This document shows, piece after piece, positions 11,623 to 22,483 of a stretch of DNA of 64,000 bases. Each line of letters begins with the position of its first letter. Position 1 is the stretch's first letter. This DNA comes from Aporrectodea caliginosa. Its lineage: Eukaryota > Annelida > Clitellata > Crassiclitellata > Lumbricidae. The stretch lies in assembly GCA_020284085.1 (NCBI GenBank), contig JACEVL010000045.1:4190429-4254428 (forward strand). Reading direction: 5' to 3'. Below the pieces are notes generated by a model that searched no databases, had not been told where the DNA came from, and saw only the letters and a program-made list of their open reading frames with translations. The position numbers and the translations under genes were made by a program.

Positions 11623-14600
11623 TTATGGCTTTTCTCCAGTATGGACTTTCATGTGAGTTTTCAGATCACTAGAATATGAAAATAATTTCTGACATAGCAT
11701 GCACAGATAAGGTTTCTCTCCAGTGTGCATTTTAGCATGATTCCTTACAATGGAAGAATAAGCAGATGTTCTTTTACATATTTGGCATCTGTATGGTTTC
11801 TCTCCAGTATGGATTCGTTGGTGAACTTTTAGACCAGAATCTTGCGAGAACAGTTTCTTGCAAAACTGGCATTGGTATGGCCTTTCTCCAGTATGGATTC
11901 TAGCATGATTTTGTAGTTTAGAAAAGTGGGCAAATGTTTTTTTACAAACATGACACATATGCGGTTTCTCTCCAGTATGGGTTTTTTTGTGACTACTCAG
12001 ACCTGAGCTGCAGGTGAATGTTTTCTGACAAATCTGGCAGAGGTAAGGTTTCTCTCTGTAATATGTTCTTGTGTGACTCTTTAAATTGTGTGAATTATTA
12101 GTTTTTAACCCACATAACTCACAATGTTTCTCTGCAGTATGAATTCTCTTGTGTCTTCTTAGATCGGAAGATTGACCAAACCTCATCTGACATAGGCCTA
12201 CCTGGCATTGATAAGGCCTCTCTCCAGAATGAATTCTCTTGTGACTTATTAGACTGGAAGATTGGCTAAACCTCTTTTGACATACATGACATTGATAAGG
12301 CCTCTCTCCAGTATGAATTCTCGTGTGATACTTTAAATCGCAATGGCGTACGAATGCTTTGGGACATAACTGACATTGGTATGGTTTCTCTCCAGTATGG
12401 GTTCTCAGATGTTCTCGTAGATTAGAAGAATAGGAAAAACTCTTTTTACATGTCTCACACTGGTAGGGTTTCTCTCCCGTATGACATCTCATGTGATATT
12501 TTAGATTTCTAGACTGTGTAAACGTTTTCTGACATAACTGACACAGATAAGGTTTCTCTCCAGTGTGGAATCTAAGATGCGCTTTTAGAGTGGATGAATG
12601 AGAAAATCTGTTTTTACACATGTGGCACTGAAATGGTCTCTCCTCGCTATGAGTTTTCTTGTGAACCTGCAGAATGGAATACCGCGTGAATGCTTTCTGG
12701 CATGACATGCATTGGTATGGTCTTTCTCCTGTATGGATTCTGGTGTGAGCCGTAAGAGCAAATTGCATTGAGAATACTTTCGGACACAACCGGCATTGAT
12801 ATGGCTTTTCACCAGTATGGATTCTAACGTGAGTCTTGAGAGCAGAAGGCTTTGAGAACGCTTTTGGGCATAAGTGGCATTGATATGGTTTTTCTCCAGT
12901 ATGGATTCTAATATGAAACCTGAGAGTAGAAAGCACTGAGAATGCTTTCTGGCATAAATCGCATTGGTATGGTTTTTCTCCAGTGTGGATTCTAATGTGA
13001 GTCTTAAGAGCATAATGCAATGAGAATACTTTCGGGCACAACCAGCATTGGTATGGTTTTTCTCCAGTATGAATATTAATGTGAGTCTTGAGAGCAGAAT
13101 GCATTGAGAATGCTTTTGGGCACAACTGGCATTGGTATGGTTTTTCTCCAGTGTGGATCCTTATGTGAGTCTTCAGAGCAGAATGCATTGAGAATGCTTT
13201 TGGGCACAACTGGCATTGGTATGGTTTTTCGCCACTGTGGAGTCTAATATGAGTATCGAGAGTAGAAAGCACTGAGAATGCTTTCTGGCATAAATGGCAT
13301 TGGTATGGTTTTTCTCCAGTGTGAATTCTAATGTGAGTCTTCTTGAGAGCACAATGCATTGAGAATGCTTTCGGGCATAAGTGGCATTGATATGGTTTTT
13401 CTCCGGTATGAATATTTATGTGAGTCTTGAGAGCAGAATGCATTGAGAATGCTTTTGGGCACAACTGGCATTGGTATGGTTTTTCTCCAGTGTGGATCCT
13501 TATGTGAGTCTTCAGAGCAGAATGCATTGAGAATGCTTTTGGGCACAACTGGCATTGGTATGGTTTTTCGCCACTGTGGAGTCTAATATGAGTATCGAGA
13601 GTAGAAAGCACTGAGAATGCTTTCTGGCATAAATGGCATTGGTATGGTTTTTCTCCAGTGTGAATTCTAATGTGAGTCTTGAGAGCACAATGCATTGAGA
13701 ATGCTTTCGGGCATAAGTGGCATTGGTATGGTTTTTCTCCAGTGTGGATCCTTATGTGAGTCTTCAGAGCAGAATGCACTGAGAAGGCCTTTGGGCACAA
13801 CTGGCATTGGTATGGTTTTTCTCCAGTGTGTAGTCTAATGTGAGTCTTGAGAGCAGAATGCATTGAGAATGCTTTCGGGCACAACTGGCATTGAAACGGT
13901 TTTTCTCCAGTGTGGAGTCTAATATGAGTCTTGAGAGCAGAATGCACTGAGAATGCCTGTGGGCACAACTGGCATTGGTATGGTTTTTCTCCAGTGTGTA
14001 GTCTAATGTGAGTCTTGAGAGCAGAATGCACTGAGAATGCCTGTGGGCATAAGTGGCATTGGTATGGTTTTTCTCCAGTGTGTAGTCTAATGTGAGTCTT
14101 GAGAGCAGAATGCATTGAGAATTCTTTCTGGCACAACTGGCATTGATATAGGTTTTCACTGGTATGGATTCTCATGTGAATCTTAAGAGTAGAAAGCCTT
14201 GAGAATGCTTTCGGACATAACTGGCAACGATACTGTTTCTGTCCGGTATGGATAGCGGCATGATTATGTAGGTAAGAAGTTCTGGAAAATCTCTGTTTAC
14301 AAATTTGACATTTGTATGGTTTCTCTCTAGTGTGAATTGTAGCGTGACTTTGTAGATACGAAGATCTGCAATATCTTTTTTGACATATTTGACATTCATA
14401 TGGCTTCTCTCCAGTATGGATTTTAAGATGATTATATAGAGAGCCATGGTGACTAAATCCTTTTTTACATACCTTGCACTGAATTTGTTTCTCTCCGGTA
14501 TGGGTTCTCTTGTGAATCTGCAGAGTAGCGAATTGTGTGAATGATTTCTGGCATAATTGGCATTGATATGGTTTTTCTCCAGTATGAATTCTAACATGAT

Positions 14601-14967
14601 TCTGTAGATTGAAATACCAAGAAAATCTGTTTGGACATTTCGGACACTGAAATATTTTTTCTTCAGTATGGGTTCTAGTATGCTTTATCAGACCCGACGA
14701 TAATGAGAATGTTTTCAGACATACTTGGCAAAAGTATGCCTTTTCCCTACTATGGATTCCCATATGCGTCTTTAGGTAGCCGGCATACTTAAACATTTTC
14801 TTACATAGCTCACATTCGTATTTATTTTCACTGTGGCTGCTCTTCTTGTTTTTGCTCGTTTGACTATTATACATAACGGATTTCTCACCTGACTGCATGA
14901 TCTTTTCTTGTGTTGCATTTCCAAAGAAATTCTTAAATGAATTGGAAGAAATGCTGTCTGACATCAT
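11623..14967 (-). CDS. Poly-C2H2 zinc-finger protein, 38 fingers
   Basis: An uninterrupted 1114-aa frame. Residues 1-50 are a Ser/Lys/Asn-rich leader with no KRAB, BTB, SCAN or ZAD domain. From about residue 51 to the end I count 38 fingers (CX2CX12HX3H) joined by [12 protein letters not shown] linkers, so it is most likely a nuclear DNA-binding regulator. Finger 18 has an extra lysine before its first histidine, finger 32 has CX4C spacing, finger 33 has lost its second histidine (HTRTYY), and finger 37 has lost the conserved Phe. Fingers 9-22 are nearly alike (SMHSALKTH or SVHSALKTH), so their base-contact residues barely vary. Fingers 14-17 and 18-21 are a recent block duplication. The single exon and lack of an effector domain leave target and effect unknown; an upstream exon or a young retrocopy is possible. 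The frame starts with two Met codons at 14967. Confidence 0.87.
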   Translation of the reverse strand: MMSDSISSNSFKNFFGNATQEKIMQSGEKSVMYNSQTSKNKKSSHSENKYECELCKKMFKYAGYLKTHMGIHSREKAYFCQVCLKTFSLSSGLIKHTRTHTEEKIFQCPKCPNRFSWYFNLQNHVRIHTGEKPYQCQLCQKSFTQFATLQIHKRTHTGEKQIQCKVCKKGFSHHGSLYNHLKIHTGEKPYECQICQKRYCRSSYLQSHATIHTREKPYKCQICKQRFSRTSYLHNHAAIHTGQKQYRCQLCPKAFSRLSTLKIHMRIHTSENLYQCQLCQKEFSMHSALKTHIRLHTGEKPYQCHLCPQAFSVHSALKTHIRLHTGEKPYQCQLCPQAFSVHSALKTHIRLHTGEKPFQCQLCPKAFSMHSALKTHIRLHTGEKPYQCQLCPKAFSVHSALKTHIRIHTGEKPYQCHLCPKAFSMHCALKTHIRIHTGEKPYQCHLCQKAFSVLSTLDTHIRLHSGEKPYQCQLCPKAFSMHSALKTHIRIHTGEKPYQCQLCPKAFSMHSALKTHINIHTGEKPYQCHLCPKAFSMHCALKKTHIRIHTGEKPYQCHLCQKAFSVLSTLDTHIRLHSGEKPYQCQLCPKAFSMHSALKTHIRIHTGEKPYQCQLCPKAFSMHSALKTHINIHTGEKPYQCWLCPKVFSLHYALKTHIRIHTGEKPYQCDLCQKAFSVLSTLRFHIRIHTGEKPYQCHLCPKAFSKPSALKTHVRIHTGEKPYQCRLCPKVFSMQFALTAHTRIHTGERPYQCMSCQKAFTRYSILQVHKKTHSEERPFQCHMCKNRFSHSSTLKAHLRFHTGEKPYLCQLCQKTFTQSRNLKYHMRCHTGEKPYQCETCKKSFSYSSNLREHLRTHTGEKPYQCQLCPKAFVRHCDLKYHTRIHTGERPYQCHVCQKRFSQSSSLISHKRIHSGERPYQCQVGLCQMRFGQSSDLRRHKRIHTAEKHCELCGLKTNNSHNLKSHTRTYYREKPYLCQICQKTFTCSSGLSSHKKTHTGEKPHMCHVCKKTFAHFSKLQNHARIHTGERPYQCQFCKKLFSQDSGLKVHQRIHTGEKPYRCQICKRTSAYSSIVRNHAKMHTGEKPYLCMLCQKLFSYSSDLKTHMKVHTGEKP
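13081..13740 (-). repeat. Four-finger block duplication inside the ZNF array
   Basis: About 340 bases at 13081-13420 are almost identical to 13421-13740. Each block encodes the same finger order (MHCALK, VLSTLD, MHSALK-IRIH, MHSALK-INIH). One copy has three extra bases (CTT near 13340), which give the KK in finger 18. Near-identity at silent sites indicates a recent unequal exchange. Confidence 0.8.
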
Positions 14968-16590
14968 CAGAGTTAATAAAGATCTCTGTGGCTTGTTTCA
15001 GATGCTATTTTTCTGTCAAACTAACGTCTATACGATATACGAATTAAAACACTGAATCTCTTGGTATAATCACTGTGGATTGGTATTACTAGCCGATAGA
15101 CCAGGGAAACCAGAAGCAGGGTTAAGTGAATTTGCAAGTTGAAAGAAATGGCGTCTTAAGTTTCGACCTGAAGGCTGAATGACATTAAAAAGTGACAGGG
15201 AATTGGACAGCGAATTCTAAAGCTTCGAAACAGCCACCGAAAATGCATGAGAGCCTAACACAGTTCGATTGCGAGGGCCTGGCGCATCATGAGTAATAGA
15301 TTCACAGCATCCACTGATCGAACGCAATTTCTACTTTTATAAGGGGTCAGAATGGAAGAGAGAGGTTGGTTGGTTAGACTGTAGGATTCTGTGAACCGAA
15401 AGGAAGATTTTGAAAAGGATTCTTCTCTGAATGTGCAGCCAGTGCAATGAGTGAAATATGGGCGCAATACGCTTTTTATGGCCCTGACTAAACAGTCTGT
15501 GCTAAAAATGTCTTCATATGAAAACGAGATTGTTTGAAAAAGAAATTTCCACGGTTTTAAGCTTTGGTTAAAGCGACAAAACAGCTATATAACCGATAAC
15601 GTTAGACAGTTAGAGGAAATTCCAGTCGTAAGTCATCGATATAATGCTCTACTGAACTGAATCGATAGCCACGCTCGTTGTGTCCACATTCTGTGACTAT
15701 AGCGGGCCATAAGTTAGCTGGTGAATAAGCAATTTGAACTAGGTAAGCCTTAATAAGACGAGAACGCAGTGATTTAAACCACTAAGAAGAAAGGACAGAT
15801 AGTTCTGATAAGCCTAATGCAAAATCAAAAGTAGAAAATCATACGAAACTGAAAATAAAAATGCATTGTCGATGCAGATAATTATTCATATTGAGAATCC
15901 TATTTTGGCGGAATGTCTCGAAATGTTTGGAATAAGCTTAGAGAAAGAATTTTCTGCTGATAAGAGGACATTCTACTGAAAATAAAAATCAGTTAATGGG
16001 TGTGTGGAAATTGATTGAAAATACTTTTTCACGCAAACTATATAATAAGAAAATTTGTAACGGTTGGTCTGAAAACTTACCTCCAAAAATGCCGTTGATA
16101 TTATTGACGTCATCGCAAAAGCTAGAGGACCTACGTAAACATGGAGATTTTATTGTGCACAAGAGGCGTTGGCCGTGGTGAGGACAATCGAGGATGGTTA
16201 AAAATAATGCATTTGTCATGAAGCAGCTTTGTATATTCGTTTTATTGAGAAAAACAATCTGACAAAAAAGCAGAAATGCTAACATGATTGATAATGGATA
16301 ACTAAAAGTAAATAGAAAGTTTTAAGAGAAACTAGTAAATATAAGGATCTGGGTATAGAGATTTGTCTTTGGGTGGGAGAGTATGGTTGTGGGCTCAATT
16401 AAGAATTGGTGAAAGGAGAGGAGTCGGACCGTCGGAGTGGAGGTAGGAGTTGGTGAAGTACATGCTTGAGGTTGTGTAATATAGAGCAAAGGAGTTTCGA
16501 ATCGGCTATAGCCTAGTAGCAAGTTCAGAGACTGTTGGAAAAGGTAATCTACGAAAAAGGTTACTCAAAAGATTGGCTCTTTTATGAGTT
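14968..16590. other. Upstream flank of the ZNF gene with probable LINE debris
   Basis: No intact gene. The minus strand at about 15110-15480 reads in broken frames like the C-terminal/3' part of a LINE (for example CHFL...RRHFFQLANSL), but the match is too decayed to assign. The ZNF promoter should lie just above 14967; no TATA box was recognised. Confidence 0.35.
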
Positions 16591-16595
16591 ATTCC

Positions 16596-16690
16596 AGTCA
16601 TTCATTCATTCATTCATTCATTCATTCAGGACATTTATATAGCACCTCTTCAAGGGAACTACTCAGAGGCGCTCCCGACTCCAGCACGGC
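16596..16690 (-). mobile_element. LINE/SINE 3' tail with (GAAT)n
   Basis: On the minus strand a GCGCC(T)-type stem (AGAGGCGCT ... AGGTGCTATATAAATG) is followed by a (TGAA)n simple tail at 16598-16628. The same tail structure ends the LINE at 34007-35453, so this is a short 3' end fragment of that family. Confidence 0.6.
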
Positions 16691-17044
16691 CAAAAAGAAC
16701 AGTCTTCTTTACCAGGATGGTGACTTGGTGAGGCATATAGGAGTTTAGCAATGGTAGCGGCTGTTACATTATGGATGGATGAGGAAGAAAAGCCATAGGT
16801 TTTGAGTTTTCTAATAGCTGGACATCAAAAGTTTACACTACGCTAAGTAGTTATTGAGTTTCAAAGACATTTAGCTAGTAATTAGCCTACTCCTTTTATG
16901 GGCGCCACAGCTATCAGAATGGGTTAATTAAAAAAGATATGGAGCTTAAAGAAGGAGGGGAGGTAGGAGCGCTTCGTGTGGAATTGCTTTTACTTAATGG
17001 AAATCATAATTTAAATAATAATAATGATGGGTCGCCGCCTGACG

Positions 17045-17212
17045 ACAACTACCGGAGATAACCGTGAGACACGCTTCCTCTTTCAGAGCCTGTCGGTGAC
17101 TGTTCAGCGATTCAACGCAGTCGCCTTCCAGGGCACCATGTCAAGACTGCCAGACGGGGGAGAGCGATGGTCACAACAACACTAACGCTTTTTATGTAAA
17201 CTGTCACTTCTC

Positions 17213-17263
<51 letters not shown>

Positions 17264-17298
17264 TAATAATAATAGTAATAATAGTAATAATAGTAATA

Positions 17299-17357
<59 letters not shown>

Positions 17358-17384
17358 TATTATTATTATTATTAATAAAATTAT
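17045..17384 (+). mobile_element. LINE-type 3' fragment with (TAA)n tail
   Basis: The plus-strand frame at about 17059-17172 reads NRETRFLFQSLSVTVQRFNA then VAFQGTM, the C-terminus of a common invertebrate retrotransposon ORF (motif FLFQRLSV-VQR-NA). It is followed by a short 3' UTR and then a long (TAA)n/(TAG)n run at 17211-17384, consistent with a trinucleotide 3' tail that later expanded. Related fragments lie at 22296-22440 and 22484-23330. Confidence 0.65.
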
Positions 17385-17483
17385 AGCGATTTAGTAATTC
17401 AAACGATTAATTTATTATTATAATAATAATTATTATTATTACTATTATTATAATAAATTAATCGTTTGAATTACTAAATCGCT
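17385..17483. repeat. Perfect inverted repeat, 33-bp arms
   Basis: The left arm begins AGCGATTTAGTAATTCAAAC and the right arm (ending at 17483) is its exact reverse complement; an AT-only centre separates them. The right-arm sequence and what follows recur at 19310-19475 and 20975-21095, so it belongs to a dispersed repeat whose termini have become inverted here. Confidence 0.75.
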
Positions 17484-17616
17484 GTTCAGAACTTTTACAT
17501 TATATAATATACTAGATGTTTGCCCGTCCTAAGACGGTTCAAACAGTTTGAAAAGTTTATGAGAGACGTTATAACGTGATATGTGATCGTAAATCGTAAA
17601 ATCGTAAATCGTAAAT

Positions 17617-18967
17617 TCGAAACTTCTACAGCGCCCACAAAAGCGAAGTCGCGGGAACCAGCTTATTCAGAGGCGCTCAATAAAATCAAAATCGATAGGC
17701 AGGGGTCAACATCCAGAGAGTCAGGCAGGCAGACAGGCAGGCGGCTAAGGTGGATGGTGTTTGGTGTTCAGACGGCGAGGTAGGCAGGGAGAAGTGTTGG
17801 ATTCAGGATAGGATTTGTCAAAAAGCAGTGTTTTCAGTTTCGAGTGAAAGACCTGTGGAGAGATAGCGAGAGGTGGAGTTTTGGTGACTTCGTAGGATGG
17901 GTCAGATATTTGTCGTAGTGCTGGCGGAAGTTTGTTCCAAAGAGGTGGAACAGCTATGGCTATGGAGCGATTGGAAAATTTTAATGATGAGGTGACGGAA
18001 GGGCGGAGCAGTGTTAGGGAGGAGGAGGAGCGGGTTGGACGAAGTGGCTGGATCGTGAACAACTGACGGAGATAGGAGGGCTGGGAGGTTTGAAGTGTGT
18101 TGTACGTGAGTGAGATGATTTTGTATTCTATTCGTTCGGGAATTTTGAGCCAGTGGAGTGATTCGAGGACAGGAGTGATGTGATGGTATTTGGGGGTTTT
18201 GGTGACAGCACGGGCTAGGGCATTCTGAATTGCTTGGAGGCGGTTTATTTGAGTGATATCTATGTTGAGGAAAAGAGAATTGCATTAGTCTAATTTAGCG
18301 TGAACTATAGATGTAGCTATTGTGGATGCAGTTTTGAAGTCAAGCATAGGGCGGATTCTACGGAGGTCACGGATATGCATGAAGCAAGAGCGAGAAAGAT
18401 GGGTGATGTGATCGGCGAAGCTGAGGCTTTGGTCAAAAATCACACCAAGGTTGCGGACAGGAGAATTTGCAGTGAATGTGTGGGTAGGTGAGGAGTCAAG
18501 GTTGATGGAAATATGGAAATAGATGGATCTGGGATTTTCTTAAGTTGTTCACGGAGGCCTATAAGTATAAATTCAGTTTTAGAGGGGTTCAGGCATAGGA
18601 GATTTGATGTCATCCAGGAAGAGATTTGGGTAACTACATGGAGAAGATGATCTATGGAGTCGGAGAAGCTGCTTGGAGAGAATGAAATGAATAATTGGGT
18701 GTCATCAGCGTATAGGTGATGGTCAACCGAGGATGCTTTGATGAGTGAGCTAAATGGAGTAGTGTAAAGGATGAACAATAGGGGCCCGAGAACAGAACCT
18801 TGCGGAACACCACTGGTGAGAGGACATGCTTGGGATGAAGTTTCGGATGTTTTAACGGAGAAAGAGCGGGAAGACAGATAGGACTGAATCCAGAGGAGAG
18901 CCACTCCTCTCCCTCTCCCCTGCCTCTCCCTGCGTCCTTCACTCCATCCATCCCACCTTACCTCCAT
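17617..18967 (-). mobile_element. 5'-truncated Jockey/CR1/L2-like LINE
   Basis: The minus strand from 18967 to 18440 encodes the second half of a reverse transcriptase: SGVPQGSVLGPLLFILY, then LYADDTQLF (catalytic YADD), then SNLLCLNPSKTEFILIGLR. After frameshifts the C-terminal part continues in two other frames: NRIQNHLTHVQH-type residues at 17902-18285, then PPLWNKLPPALRQ and FHSKLKTLLF at 17745-18062. The 3' end carries the GAGCGCCTCTGA-type motif near 17670-17690. The 5' half is missing and the frame is broken, so the copy is dead. A (CCAT)n/(CTCC)n low-complexity stretch abuts its truncated end at 18896-19070. Confidence 0.8.
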
Positions 18968-19072
18968 CCATGCCTCCGTCCGTCCGTCCCTCCCCTACAT
19001 CTCGCCGTCCATCCATCTCTTCCCCTCCTCCATCCCTTCGTCCCTCCCTCCATCCATCTCTACATCCTTTTA

Positions 19073-19290
19073 CAGCTACGCTGGACGCGTGTTGACTCTG
19101 TGGCGTGTTTACCATTATAATAATTCGCTAGGGGCAGCACGATTCCAGCTACGCTGGACGCGTGTTATTACCAGCTTAGATGGATTCGCTAGGGGCAGCA
19201 CGATTCCAGCTACGCTGGACGCGTGTTATTACCAGCTTAGATGGATTCGCTAGGGGCAGCACGATTCCAGCTACGATGGACGCGTGTTAT
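19073..19290 (+). repeat. 61-bp tandem repeat, about 3.5 units
   Basis: Units begin at 19073, 19146, 19207 and 19268 with CAGCTACG(C/A)TGGACGCGTGTT and contain TTCGCTAGGGGCAGCACGAT. The first unit is diverged and longer, the others are almost identical, and the last is cut off by (AAT)n. Confidence 0.85.
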
Positions 19291-19309
19291 AATAATAATA
19301 ATAATTATT

Positions 19310-19475
19310 ATTATTATTATTACTATTATTATAATAAATTAATCGTTTGAATTACTAAATCGCTGTTCAGAACTTTTACATTATATAATATATTAGTATA
19401 CATTACAATGTACTACGTATGGCATATCTATATATTTTCATTTGTTTTATAACTTGTATGTTTTCATAATGTATA
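19310..19475 (+). repeat. Dispersed repeat (AAATCGCTGTTCAGAAC family)
   Basis: Shares the run from ACTAAATCGCTGTTCAGAAC to CTTGTATGTTTTCATAAT with 20975-21095. Its left portion also matches the right arm of the palindrome at 17385-17483. The element class is unknown. Confidence 0.7.
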
Positions 19476-19945
19476 ATAATAATAATAATAATAATGAGCT
19501 TGGCCTACGGTGGGGAATCGAACCTGACGGAAGTAGAATCCTTTCCTCAGGGAACTTGCCTGAACCTCCATCCAGAGGGCTGCACGGTACATCATACCTA
19601 GGCACGGTTCTAGGACGATTGGTCATAAGACTATCGGTCATATGCCGCTAATAAACCGACATAATTGGTTGTAGTCGTTAGTTATGAACATTTTTAGTTT
19701 TAAGCTTAACATAACGATCGCAAAATAAGCAGCAATTAGGGACATTCATCGTTTTTAGACAAATACAATCAGTGCCAATCAAGAAACTTATTAGGATAAT
19801 TACATGCAGGCATCAACGTATTGCTCGTATTTCATATTACGTATTTTACAGTAAATGATCCAATAAATGGTTGTTCATGTTTTAAAAACTTCTCTGTTTT
19901 AGCCTTCGATAGCCTTCGATAGTCCTATCGCCGATAGGCTCTATG
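19476..19945. other. Non-coding DNA with a B-box-like word
   Basis: An (AAT)n run at 19472-19495 is followed by a minus-strand word GGTTCGATTCC (about 19513-19523) resembling a pol III B box. No A box is seen, so it may be a decayed SINE. Nothing else was recognised. Confidence 0.3.
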
Positions 19946-19949
19946 ATAG

Positions 19950-20632
19950 TGTGGCGTTTTTGCCAGGGACCACCCGCGGTTTTTGGGACCACCCTCGATT
20001 TTCTGGGTCTACCCGTTTTGGACCACCCTCCTTGGGTCGCGGCCGGCTTGGTTCTTTGCCCGTGGTGTATTGGCCTTGGCGCCCGTAGGCTTGGCACCCC
20101 CTAGGCTTGGCACCCCCTAGGCTTGGCAACCTCTAGGCTTGGCGACCGCAGGCTTGGCACCCCGTAGGCTTGGCACCCGTAGGCTTGGCATCCCCTAGGC
20201 TTGGCAACCCGTAGGCTTGGCACCCCCTAGGCTTGGCATCAGGCTTGGCACCCCTAGGCTTGGCACCCCCTAGGCTTGGCAACCCGTAGGCTTGGCACCC
20301 CTAGGCTTGGCAACCAGTCCTAGGCTTGGCACCCCCTGTCCAGCTGGGTATATATAGAGGGTGCTCTTGTGTAGTAAGGTGTTCGGAGAGCTTGATAGAG
20401 AGGAGAGATAAAGAGAGCTTGGTTACTCGTCTTCTCATGTGTGGTGAATAAAGATCGTCTTAGAACTCTGGTGTTTGATTCCTTCGGTGGGTGACATTGA
20501 CCGCTACAGCTCGTCGACTGGCAGATGCTGAAGCCCTTCGATAGACGACGGAGGCCTTACTAACGCTCCCATCCTGAGCGACACGCGCCTTACACTCGCA
20601 TCCTGAGACGTGAAACCCCGTTTAACGTTACA
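19950..20632 (+). mobile_element. Solo LTR of a gypsy-like retrotransposon
   Basis: The 683-bp stretch starts TGTGGCG and ends CGTTACA (imperfect terminal inverted repeat TGT..CG/CG..ACA) and is flanked by ATAG at 19946-19949 and 20633-20636. Inside, in the correct order, are a GC-rich tandem-repeat U3, a TATA box (TATATATAG, about 20349), then AATAAA at 20447, about 95 bases downstream of the TATA box. No gag-pol sequence adjoins either end, so this looks like an LTR left by recombination. The element type is inferred from structure only, and four bases of target duplication are weak support. Confidence 0.6.
20086..20333 (+). repeat. 16-bp minisatellite in the LTR U3
   Basis: I count 16 copies of a TAGGCTTGGCACCCCC-type unit, varying mainly in the last five bases (CACCCC, CAACCC, CATCCC). 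The array ends 15-20 bases before the TATA box, the position where LTR enhancers usually lie. Confidence 0.85.
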
Positions 20633-20635
20633 ATA

Positions 20636-20818
20636 GATAGGACCTATATGACCGATAGGACCTATGACCGAAAGGCTCTATGACCCATATGACCAATGAC
20701 CGAAAGGCTCTATGACCCATATGACCAATGAACGAAAGGCTCTATGACCCATATGACCAATGACCGGTAGGCCCTATGACCAATCGTCCTATGACCAATC
20801 GTCCTATGACCAATCTTC
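20636..20818 (+). repeat. Tandem repeat of GACC-AATGACCGAAAGGCTC units
   Basis: Three units of about 32 bp containing GACCGAAAGGCTCTATGACC, preceded by ATAGGACCTATATGACC words and followed by three CCAATCGTCCTATGA units. Related words stand on the left of the solo LTR (about 19905-19949), so the LTR inserted into this array. Confidence 0.75.
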
Positions 20819-20974
20819 CGTATCCCCGCGACATATATAGCTATATATATATATATATAAAATTATATATATAATATATAATTATATATATTATATATAA
20901 TTAATAATTAGGCCTATATATACCTGGGCAGGCTAATTTAAAAATCGTCGTTGATTCGTTTGAACATAATTAGG

Positions 20975-21100
20975 CCTACTAAATCGCTGTTCAGAACTTT
21001 TACATTATATAATATATTAGTATACATTACAATGTACTACGTATGGCATATCTATATATTTTCATTTGTTTTATAACTTGTATGTTTTCATAATTTGCAT
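20975..21100 (+). repeat. Dispersed repeat (AAATCGCTGTTCAGAAC family), third copy
   Basis: Nearly identical to 19350-19475 from CTAAATCGCTGTTCAGAAC to TATGTTTTCATAAT. It is preceded by an (AT)n tract at 20838-20905. Confidence 0.75.
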
Positions 21101-21840
21101 AATTTTCGTCTGTTGTCAGCTTTCAACGGAAATATTATTTACTTTCACATTGAAATGTGTAAATGCCAAGAGTAACTAATTAGCCTAATAAATTTTGTTA
21201 TATTAATTCTTTCTACTTTCCTTGAAATAAATCTTAAGAGACTGAAGTGACAACAATTAAAAGTTAATAGAAAGAAAGTCACTTGGTTTCTATTTAAAAA
21301 ACAGTTCTATATTATATTCGAGATAACATATTTGATAAGATATTTGGTCGCTCTTGGTTAAGTTGATCTTTGAGGGGTGGGGGCGCTAGACTTGCGCTTA
21401 GTGAATCGATACACGAATCAATCAAATCAAGAAACGAATCAATCATTCCATCGATTAATCGATCATCTACCGTTATTTTGATCCTCAGGTGGCTTTGACT
21501 TTGTCTTCATGCAACTGCAGTTACCCATCAACCAGCTGGGTACGAGAGAACTGCGTCTTCCCTCGAAACCCCCGACCTATGCAGGGGAAAACTACGCAGT
21601 TGACGCCCTTTGAACCCCCGTCGAAGGAGACATCGAATCAATCCACTTCGGAAAACAATTTCTCCATAATGCTTTTAGAGACCACATCGCGATTCTATGC
21701 GAATATTATGGCATATATTTACCATTTTAAGAAAATTGCGGAAAATATGAGCACAAATAATAAAGAAACATCTGCTGCTAAGCAACGAAACTGAGTGACG
21801 TCATAGATAAGTTTACATGTGTGTGATTATTATCATTTCT
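21101..21840. other. Non-coding DNA, no gene seen
   Basis: An open frame of about 100 codons at 21489-21794 has no recognisable domain, signal or coding bias and is probably chance. The rest is AT-rich. Confidence 0.4.
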
Positions 21841-21857
21841 ATTATTATTACTATATC

Positions 21858-21929
<72 letters not shown>

Positions 21930-21937
21930 TACTACTA

Positions 21938-21969
<32 letters not shown>

Positions 21970-21997
21970 TGCCGGTACCACTCACCACCACTACCAC

Positions 21998-22042
<45 letters not shown>

Positions 22043-22062
22043 CATTATTATTATTATTTTTA

Positions 22063-22142
<80 letters not shown>

Positions 22143-22195
22143 TTATTGCCTTCATCAATCAATTATTATTATTATTGTTATATTTATTACCTCCA
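21841..22195. repeat. Compound trinucleotide microsatellite (ATT)n(ACT)n(GCT)n(ATT)n
   Basis: Long (ATT)n blocks at about 21856-21926 and 21998-22141 surround short (ACT)n and (TGC)n blocks. The array lies exactly at the 3' side of the minus-strand LINE fragment at 22296-22440, as expected if it grew from a (TAA)n retrotransposon tail. All reading frames through it are homopolymer artefacts. Confidence 0.85.
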
Positions 22196-22295
22196 TCAAT
22201 TAATAGCAGTATTAAAAGCTACAATAATTATTGTTAACAAGGAAACAGTTGCTGTTGTCTAAGATGAACATCAAAGTGTCGTTAGTGTTACTGTA

Positions 22296-22440
22296 CGTCT
22301 CCTGTAGGGTCTGGCTCCGTTAAACTGTTCCGGAATGCCACCGAGTTGAACGGTTGGATAGTAATAGAGAGACGTTGCAGCAAGAAGCAGGACTCTCTCT
22401 GTTGTCTCCTGCAGACAGCGTCAGGCTATCGTTATTTATC
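22296..22440 (-). mobile_element. LINE-type C-terminal fragment, copy 2
   Basis: The minus strand reads ESCFLLQRLSITIQPFNS then VAFRNSLTEPD, the same ORF C-terminus as at 17059-17172. The 3' flank runs into the (TAA)n-type array at 21841-22195. Confidence 0.6.
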
Positions 22441-22483
22441 ATTATTATCTTTTACTGTCCCGAGGTAAACATGATCCCTCATG

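Noticed and set aside
21778..22262. Poly-Ile, poly-Tyr and poly-Asn open frames
   Set aside because: They are produced by (ATT)n/(AAT)n microsatellites and have no other content.
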